In this document: piece after piece, positions 1-5,149 of the stretch
Numbering within the stretch: position 1 is the first letter of the stretch
Layout of the letters: each line of letters starts with the position of its first letter
Source: Actinomycetota bacterium
GTDB lineage: Bacteria; Actinomycetota; Thermoleophilia; Miltoncostaeales; Miltoncostaeaceae
DNA length: 13,904 nt
NCBI GenBank assembly: GCA_005800465.1
Contig: SYFI01000078.1
Coordinates: 1-13,904, forward strand
Reading direction: 5' to 3'
Position numbers and translations under genes: made by a program
Notes under the pieces: generated by a model
Told to the model about the DNA's origin: nothing
The model's database searches: none
What the model saw: only the letters and a program-made list of their open reading frames with translations

Positions 1-732
1 GGCACGATGGCCCGGGTGGATGATCTGGTGGGGTACGCGCAGGACCACGGCCTGTGCATGATCACCATCACCGACCTCATCGAGCACCGGCGTCGCACAG
101 AGCGCCTGATCGAGCGCGGTGCGGCCGTACGGCTTCCCACCATGTACGGCGAGTTCACCGCCGTGGGCTACAGCGCGCTGATCGACGGCAAGCACCACAT
201 GGCCCTGGTGAAGGGCGACGTTGCGGGCAAGGAGAACGTGCTGGTGCGCGTGCACTCCGAATGCCTCACCGGTGATGTGTTCGGCTCGTTGCGCTGCGAC
301 TGCGGCGATCAGTTGGACGCCGCGATGCGCATGATCGCCGACCAGGGCGAGGGCGTCCTTTTGTACATCGCGCAGGAGGGCCGCGGTATCGGCCTCATCA
401 ACAAGCTCAGGGCGTATGAGTTGCAGGACGACGGCTTCGACACCGTGGAGGCCAACCTGCAGCTGGGCTTTCCGGCCGACCTGCGCGACTACGGCATCGG
501 TGCCCAGATCCTGGTTGACCTCGGGCTCACGTCAATCCGCCAGCTCACCAACAACCCGAAGAAGATCATCGGACTTGAGGGCTACGGCCTCAAGGTGGTT
601 GAGCGCGTTCCCATCGAGGTGGTGCCCGGCAACGAGAACGCCCGGTACCTGGCCACCAAGCGCGACAAGATGGGGCACATGCTGCACCACAACGGGCTCG
701 ACCTCGACGACTCCGCGGGTGGGGTGGGCTAA
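1..732 (+). CDS. ribBA: Bifunctional riboflavin protein RibBA, C-terminal part (GTP cyclohydrolase II), 5' truncated by the window
   Basis: The frame is open from base 1 and ends with TAA at 730-732. The first codons read G-T-M-A-R-V-D-D-L, then a stretch like the end of the 3,4-dihydroxy-2-butanone-4-phosphate synthase (RibB) domain; most of that domain lies before the window. From about codon 40 it is GTP cyclohydrolase II, which opens the GTP imidazole ring in the first step of riboflavin synthesis. The zinc-site cysteines are in SECLTGDVFGSLRCDCG (codons starting at 262, 295 and 301). GEGVLLYIAQEGRGIGL, LRDYGIGAQIL and LTNNPKKIIGLEGYGL are family signatures. An internal ATG at 7 is not the true start because homology continues through base 1. 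Its usual partner ribH is not adjacent here: it lies at 4357, beyond three unrelated genes or remnants. Whether the missing RibB half is intact cannot be seen. Confidence 0.95.
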   Translation, partial: GTMARVDDLVGYAQDHGLCMITITDLIEHRRRTERLIERGAAVRLPTMYGEFTAVGYSALIDGKHHMALVKGDVAGKENVLVRVHSECLTGDVFGSLRCDCGDQLDAAMRMIADQGEGVLLYIAQEGRGIGLINKLRAYELQDDGFDTVEANLQLGFPADLRDYGIGAQILVDLGLTSIRQLTNNPKKIIGLEGYGLKVVERVPIEVVPGNENARYLATKRDKMGHMLHHNGLDLDDSAGGVG

Positions 733-774
733 CGTACCATGGAGTTCGGTAACCTACCGGAGAGAGGTCTTCCC

Positions 775-2088
775 ATGAATCGCCGCTTCGTTGTCTCGGC
801 CGCCGCCACGGCGGGCGTAATCGCCGCAGCGGTCACCATCGCCGGCCCTGCGTCGGCTGGCCTGCTCGCAGGTAATTGCACCACCGCCCAGGCGGGCAAC
901 GCATCCGTGGACGCCTTCGGCATCCCCACCTTCGGCAACGACCCCTTCCTCATCACGTCGCGCGGCGCCGGGGCCGCCGGCTCGCTGGTGTTCACGGCAC
1001 GCGGGGGCAACAGCGTGCAGTCGTACTCGCCCGCCACGAACGCCTTCTCCGTGCTCGCCACCACCAACATCTCCGCGCCGCAGGGCGTGGCCGTCGGCAC
1101 GGATGGCGCGGTGTGGTTCACCAACTCGGGCCCCAACACCATCGGCAAGATCGCCACGAGCGGCGCGGTGACCGTCTATCCGATTCCCACGGCGAACAGC
1201 AACCCGTGGGGCATCGCGCCGGGCCCCGACGGGAACATGTGGTTCACCGAGTACAACACCGGGAAGATCGGCCGCATCACGAACGCGGGTGTGATCACGG
1301 AGTACACGCAGCCCATCTTGAGCCCGCTGCAGATCGCCGTGGGGTCCGACGGACGCCTCTGGTACGGCGCGTTCCAGGGCAACCAGATCGGCGCCATCGA
1401 CATCAATGGCGACTGGCAGGTGTACACGCTGCCGGGAAGCCAGACGAGCCTGAATGGCATCGCCACGGGGTCCGACGCCAACGTGTGGTTCGTCGTCGCC
1501 CAGTACGGCAACCCTGGCGTGGGGTTCATCTCCGCCAACGGGCAGTCGACCACCTACCCCATCGGCGTGGCCAATGCGCAGCCCGACCAGATCACGGCCG
1601 GGCCCGGGGGCAGCAATACCCAGTGGTTCACGCAGGGCAATGGCAATATCGGCAAGGTCACCACGAGCGGCGTGGTCACCTCGTACCCGGCCACCAGCGG
1701 GCAGGCGAACCCCACTGGAATCGTCACCGGGCCCGACGGCAACATCTGGTTCACGGAGGGCGGGTGCGCGGCGCTCGGGCGCATCGGCACCTCGCCGGCC
1801 GTGTATGCCGTGATGACGTCGCGGCCACCAATCGTGAAGCGCGGCAAGACCTACACGGTGAGGGTGAAGATGAACGCCAAGGGCAAGGTGAGCCTCGGCA
1901 TCATCGGCCAGGGCAAGCGCCGCCCGCTGCTCAACACGATGGGCAAGAAGGGCGTCACCACCATCAAGATGACGATCCCCTCGAACCTGCAGTCGTCGTT
2001 CCGCGGCAAGGTCACCCTGGTGCTGAACGGGGCGCCGGGCAGCTCGGCCAACAAGGCCGCGCAGACCGCGCCGCTCACCGTGAAGTAG
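775..2088 (+). CDS. Secreted seven-bladed Vgb-like (streptogramin-lyase-type) beta-propeller with basic C-terminal domain
   Basis: I chose ATG 775 (437 aa) because GGAGAGAGG at 759-767 precedes it and translation begins with a signal peptide (MNRR, hydrophobic 5-23, cleavage after A-S-A at about 28). An in-frame ATG at 739 has no such support. Residues 69-337 hold seven blades of about 42 residues. The first reads SLVFT; then come six G-x-D-G-x-x-W-[FY] motifs with Trp at 114, 156, 196, 238, 284 and 325, each followed by a G-x-I-G-x-[IV] strand, as in virginiamycin B lyase (Vgb). Known Vgb enzymes use catalytic histidines, but this protein has no histidine at all, so lyase activity is unlikely. 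The only two cysteines (35 and 331) flank the propeller and could close the ring. Residues about 345-437 look like a small beta-sandwich, rich in Lys/Arg without Asp or Glu. Exported; ligand unknown. It follows ribBA by 42 nt, perhaps by insertion. Confidence 0.85.
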   Translation: MNRRFVVSAAATAGVIAAAVTIAGPASAGLLAGNCTTAQAGNASVDAFGIPTFGNDPFLITSRGAGAAGSLVFTARGGNSVQSYSPATNAFSVLATTNISAPQGVAVGTDGAVWFTNSGPNTIGKIATSGAVTVYPIPTANSNPWGIAPGPDGNMWFTEYNTGKIGRITNAGVITEYTQPILSPLQIAVGSDGRLWYGAFQGNQIGAIDINGDWQVYTLPGSQTSLNGIATGSDANVWFVVAQYGNPGVGFISANGQSTTYPIGVANAQPDQITAGPGGSNTQWFTQGNGNIGKVTTSGVVTSYPATSGQANPTGIVTGPDGNIWFTEGGCAALGRIGTSPAVYAVMTSRPPIVKRGKTYTVRVKMNAKGKVSLGIIGQGKRRPLLNTMGKKGVTTIKMTIPSNLQSSFRGKVTLVLNGAPGSSANKAAQTAPLTVK

Positions 2089-2101
2089 GGGCCGACGCGG
2101 G

Positions 2102-2436
2102 CTAGCTGATCCGCACCACCGTGCCGTCCGCGGTCACCGCGACCGCGGCGGCGCGGTGGCGGGCCAGCAGGGGGCGGCGTCCTCGGGGCCGGCGAGCACC
2201 ACCGCCTTGGTGAGCGCCTCGGCCAGCCAGGCCTGCGGGGCCACCACGCTCACCTGCGCCACGGGGGCGTCGGTGGGTAGGCCGGTGGAGGGGTCGATGA
2301 GGTGGTGCACCTCGGTGCCGTCTGCGCGCAGCCACCGGCGGCGGTTGGTGCCGCTGGTCACAGGCCGCCCTGCTGGAGCGTCACCTCTGCCACGCCGGGA
2401 AGGTCGCCGCCATCCGGGTGGGGCACCTGCTGGCGA
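2102..2436 (-). pseudogene. Degraded C-terminal remnant of an apbE-type FAD:protein FMN transferase gene
   Basis: ApbE moves FMN from FAD onto a Thr of target flavoproteins. Read leftwards, three pieces of the family's C-terminal third appear in order but in shifting frames. First comes PHPDGGDLPGVAEVTLQQGGL and then a stop. Next, from about 2361, comes VTSGTNRRRWLRADG followed by the signature VHHLIDPSTGLPT and SVVAPQAWLAEALTKAVVLAGPED. Last comes PLLARHRAAAVAVTADG, ending VVRIS and TAG (CTA at 2102-2104). Restoring one base near 2360 and one in the G5 run at 2170-2174 would join the pieces. About 112 codons are left of a usual ~300; the N-terminal two-thirds is absent and the remnant abuts the hydrolase stop at 2437. 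It has no start signal, so I read it as a dead fragment. A sequencing error could explain the frameshifts but not the missing N-terminal part. It converges on the propeller gene with 13 nt between stops. Confidence 0.75.
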
Positions 2437-4290
2437 CTACCCGAGGGGGATATTGATGGCGACGCCACCGATCACGCCGGTGTAGGCGCGCGCGCCGTCC
2501 TTGGCGAGATCCAGGTAGCCGTCAAGCGGGCCCGGACCGTCAACTGTCAGGCGACCCTCGAAGTGCGACTTCACGGCATTGAGGGCGCCCGAGATCCGAA
2601 CACCCGACGTACCGCTGAAGTTCTGAAACCGGACGGTCTGACCGATTATTCCCGACACACGCATGAATCCCCCCCGCACCCCCGGGATGCCTCCCAGTCC
2701 AGCGTCGGTGCCGGCGCTCAGTGAGTGCAGTCCATCCTGAATTGAGAAGCGCGCGGCGTGGGCCACCCGGCCGGGGTTTCCCTTGGCACCCATCGGCGAC
2801 AGCGCACCGACTGTCGCAGCGGGGGCGGGGAAGGGGGCCATCGTGATGGCGACCGTCACGCGCGAGCAGGCACCCGTCTGGATAGTCCTTCCGGAGAGCA
2901 GACGTGCCACTTGGGTGGCGGCGCAACCAAGGTTGTCAGTGAGGTCATGGCCCCAGCCCGGTGCCACCATCACGGCTGCCGACGGCGATCTGGCGGCAAC
3001 AGCACGTGCGCTGGCGGTGGGGGTGCGCAGATCCTGGCCGCCGGCGAAGAGGAGTGTGGGAACGGCGGGGAGCGGCGCAGGCGTGAGGGGATTGGTGGCC
3101 GCGTCGGGCCATGCAATGCAGGCCTCAGCGGGTGAGGCGGCGCTGGCATTGGCGATCGAGAACGGAGCCACCGCTGCATCACCCATACCCGCAAACGCCT
3201 GGCCGAGGGACGCCGTGCGCACCCCGGTCGGATCCGCCGTGGTCCAGGGGGGCGTTGAATCGGCACACGCGGTTGCGAAGAACAGGGCATTTGAGAGTTC
3301 GGTGACGGGGGGAGGCTCGCCCGAATTCGCAAGAGCGGCGAGGCGGAAGAGCGGGGCGGCATCTCCTCTGGCAGCCGCATTGATTGCACCGGGATACAGG
3401 GCGCGCATCCCAGGACTGAGATCACCCATCATCAACAGGCCCGGCAGGTCAGCCTGTGCCCCCGGCCCGCCGATCTCCGCGCGCACCATGCGGCCCCTGG
3501 TGGTGGTTCCCATCCCGCGCAGAGGGGCATCCGCTGTGGCGGCAACAACTCGCGCCACATCGCCGACCGGGTTGGTGGTGATACCCGAGCACGCCTTCTT
3601 CGCACACAGCGCGGTGAGTATGCCCGGCACGGCTGCCCACGTTGCCGGGGCAAGCCCACTCATCGTGGCCGGATCCACCACGGAGTCGAGCACGAGGTGG
3701 CTCACAGAATCGGGGAAGGTCTGGGCGTAGTACTGCGCCACGTAGGTGCCATACGACACACCGCCGAGCGCGATACGCGGTACGCCGAGCGCCACTCGCA
3801 GGTCCTCGATGTCGAGCACGGAGTCGCGGCTTGTGTAGAAGGCGCGGTTGGGACCGACCTGGGCGGCACACGTGGCGATCTCGGTATTCGAGAAGGTGGC
3901 GTGCGGGGCATCGAGCGCTGCGCACCGCAGTGTGGAGTCGCCCGTGCCGCGCTGGTCGAGCACCACGTAGTCCCAACCGGGGATCGTCGCCGGAATGATG
4001 CCGTCGGGATCGAGGGGCGTCCCGGCCTGCCCCGGGCCTCCGGCGAGCATTACCAGCACACCCTTGGGGGTGCCCTTCGCGCGCCGGCGTTCGACGTGCA
4101 GGGGGATTGCACCCTTTGACGGGTCGGCGTGGTCCAGCGGTACCGACAGCGTGGCGCAGGCCACCCGGGTGGTACCGGTGCAGTTGGCGAAACGCACAGA
4201 CTGTGCAGATGCCGTTGCTGCCAGGCACAGCGTCGCCAGAAGAGCGGCAGATGCGCCCAAGGCGACCTTTGGGATGCGCGGATGGATCAC
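2437..4290 (-). CDS. Secreted alpha/beta hydrolase of the TAP (tripeptidyl aminopeptidase) type, peptidase family S33-like
   Basis: I chose GTG at 4290-4288 (617 aa) because it begins directly with a signal peptide (IHPRIPK, hydrophobic 9-26, A-S-A cleavage at 29). The frame stays open to 4665 but that part overlaps ribH and is not protein-like. Oxyanion-hole motif LAGGPGQAG is at 82-90, DYVVLDQRGTGDS at 107-119, nucleophile elbow G-V-S179-Y-G, acid D420 in FAGGQD and base H448 in GWGH, so the catalytic triad is complete. The middle (about 210-400) is the lid region, with ATACADS at 339-345. Family members release N-terminal peptides or hydrolyse esters outside the cell; the substrate is unknown. 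Ten cysteines in the mature part could form five disulfides. Residues about 478-617 are a Gly-rich, beta-looking extension beyond the hydrolase fold. No clear Shine-Dalgarno precedes the GTG. It diverges from ribH across 66 bp. Confidence 0.88.
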   Translation of the reverse strand: MIHPRIPKVALGASAALLATLCLAATASAQSVRFANCTGTTRVACATLSVPLDHADPSKGAIPLHVERRRAKGTPKGVLVMLAGGPGQAGTPLDPDGIIPATIPGWDYVVLDQRGTGDSTLRCAALDAPHATFSNTEIATCAAQVGPNRAFYTSRDSVLDIEDLRVALGVPRIALGGVSYGTYVAQYYAQTFPDSVSHLVLDSVVDPATMSGLAPATWAAVPGILTALCAKKACSGITTNPVGDVARVVAATADAPLRGMGTTTRGRMVRAEIGGPGAQADLPGLLMMGDLSPGMRALYPGAINAAARGDAAPLFRLAALANSGEPPPVTELSNALFFATACADSTPPWTTADPTGVRTASLGQAFAGMGDAAVAPFSIANASAASPAEACIAWPDAATNPLTPAPLPAVPTLLFAGGQDLRTPTASARAVAARSPSAAVMVAPGWGHDLTDNLGCAATQVARLLSGRTIQTGACSRVTVAITMAPFPAPAATVGALSPMGAKGNPGRVAHAARFSIQDGLHSLSAGTDAGLGGIPGVRGGFMRVSGIIGQTVRFQNFSGTSGVRISGALNAVKSHFEGRLTVDGPGPLDGYLDLAKDGARAYTGVIGGVAINIPLG

Positions 4291-4342
4291 GGGGCGAGTG
4301 TTGCAGATGCCTCGGGCACGGCGGTGCGACCGGGGTGCCGCG

Positions 4343-4348
4343 TACCCT
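4343..4348 (+). promoter_or_regulatory. Possible -10 element (TACCCT) for a leaderless ribH transcript
   Basis: TACCCT fits the loose actinobacterial TANNNT -10 pattern and ends 8 nt before the ribH ATG at 4357. A transcript starting about 7 nt downstream would begin almost at the ATG. No Shine-Dalgarno lies in the preceding bases (CCTTCCATCTC), which agrees with leaderless translation. No good -35 is visible, so this is weak. Confidence 0.3.
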
Positions 4349-4356
4349 TCCATCTC

Positions 4357-4866
4357 ATGGCACGAACTGATCCAGCCCCACCCGCCGAGCAGATCGCCGA
4401 CTCCGATGTGCGCATCGCAGTCGTGGCAGCGCGCTTCCATCGTGGAATCGCCGACGCGCTCCTCGACGGTGCTCTCACTCGGCTCGCCGAGAGCGGGGTG
4501 ACGGCTGATCGCGTGGATGTGCACTGGATCCCCGGTGCCTTCGAGACACCGTCCGCTGCACAGGCTCTGGCCGTGACGGGTCGCTACGACGCCATCATGG
4601 CGTTGGGCGCCGTCATCCGTGGCGAGACGGCCCACTTCGAGTACGTCTGCGATGCCGCGGCCCATGGCCTCATGCGCGTGTCGCTCGACACCGGCGTGCC
4701 GTGCGCATTCGGCATCCTCACCTGCGACACCATGGCTCAGGCGATCGCGCGCGCGGGCGGCGTCAAGGGGAACAAGGGCGACGAGGCCGCAGATGCGGCG
4801 GTCGCGATGATCAACCTATTGGCGTCCGCTCGGGCGAGTGGCCCGGGAGCGGTGGACCGGTCCTAG
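4357..4866 (+). CDS. ribH: 6,7-dimethyl-8-ribityllumazine synthase
   Basis: 169 aa, close to the usual 150-170. It condenses 5-amino-6-ribitylamino-uracil with 3,4-dihydroxy-2-butanone 4-phosphate, the penultimate step of riboflavin synthesis, and normally forms a cytoplasmic icosahedral or pentameric shell. Visible signatures: RIAVVAARF at 19-27, IPGAFETP at 58-65 (sugar-phosphate and pyrimidine site), ALGAVIRGETAHFEYV at 82-97 with the catalytic His93, GVPCAFGILTCDT at 113-125, and GNKGDEAA at 138-145. The start is ATG 4357, giving a short polar N-terminus before the first strand. There is no Shine-Dalgarno, so a leaderless message is plausible. Its stop TAG (4864-4866) interlocks with the rpmB stop on the other strand. 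RibBA, which makes one of its substrates, ends 3.6 kb upstream. Confidence 0.95.
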   Translation: MARTDPAPPAEQIADSDVRIAVVAARFHRGIADALLDGALTRLAESGVTADRVDVHWIPGAFETPSAAQALAVTGRYDAIMALGAVIRGETAHFEYVCDAAAHGLMRVSLDTGVPCAFGILTCDTMAQAIARAGGVKGNKGDEAADAAVAMINLLASARASGPGAVDRS

Positions 4867-5063
4867 GTTCCGGAGACGGCCTTCTGCACCTTTCTGGCCT
4901 TCAGGCAGCGGGTGCAGACGTAGGCGCGGGTCGGCGTGCTGCCGACCATGATCCGCACCTTCTGAAGGTTCGGGTCGAAGCGACGAGGCGTCGCACGCAT
5001 GGAGTGGCTCCGGTTGTTCCCGAAGGAGGGACCCTTGCCACAGGAGCTGCAGACCTTCGCCAT
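4863..5063 (-). CDS. rpmB: Large ribosomal subunit protein bL28 (zinc-ribbon form)
   Basis: 66 aa from ATG at 5063-5061, reading MAKVCSSCGKGPSFGNNRSH at the N-terminus, which is the normal L28 start. An in-frame TTG at 5072 is less likely; GAGG sits 12 nt before the ATG. L28 binds 23S rRNA in the large subunit. HSMRATPRRFDPNLQKVR at 20-37 is the L28 core. Four cysteines (5, 8, 50, 53) make the C4 zinc-binding form rather than the Cys-free form. The gene lies alone on the minus strand between ribH and recG. Its TAG stop (CTA at 4863-4865) overlaps the ribH stop, so there is no room for a terminator between them. A nested hairpin lies upstream, at 5105-5136. Confidence 0.96.
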   Translation of the reverse strand: MAKVCSSCGKGPSFGNNRSHSMRATPRRFDPNLQKVRIMVGSTPTRAYVCTRCLKARKVQKAVSGT

Positions 5064-5104
5064 GTCGACCAACTACCTCGTGTTGATGAAAGAGCGCGGC
5101 GGTT

Positions 5105-5136
5105 GCCGCGGCCTCGGCACGATGCCACACCGCGGC
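5105..5136. promoter_or_regulatory. Nested inverted repeat in the rpmB/recG divergent intergenic region
   Basis: The outer arms GCCGCGG (5105-5111) and CCGCGGC (5130-5136) are perfect 7-bp complements. The inner arms GGCA (5116-5119) and TGCC (5123-5126) close a CGA loop. The structure lies 42 nt before the rpmB start and 13 nt before the recG start, in the 86-bp gap between two divergent genes. It could be an operator or a folded 5' leader of either transcript. There is no T-run, so it does not look like an intrinsic terminator. In such GC-rich DNA chance is also possible. Confidence 0.35.
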
Positions 5137-5149
5137 CCGGAGTACCAGC

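Noticed and set aside
775..2088. Streptogramin (virginiamycin B) resistance gene
   Set aside because: The propeller fold fits but no histidine exists for catalysis, so a resistance label is not supported.
2089..2116. Possible terminator hairpin (GCGG/CCGC) after the propeller gene
   Set aside because: Only four base pairs with a ten-base loop and no T-run; too weak to call.
2783..3730. Plus-strand open frame of 315 codons opposite the hydrolase gene
   Set aside because: The opposite strand encodes a hydrolase with signal peptide and full catalytic triad; this frame has no start signal or motif.
4291..4665. N-terminal extension of the hydrolase by 125 codons
   Set aside because: It would overlap ribH almost completely in antisense, and the signal peptide begins exactly at the GTG at 4290.
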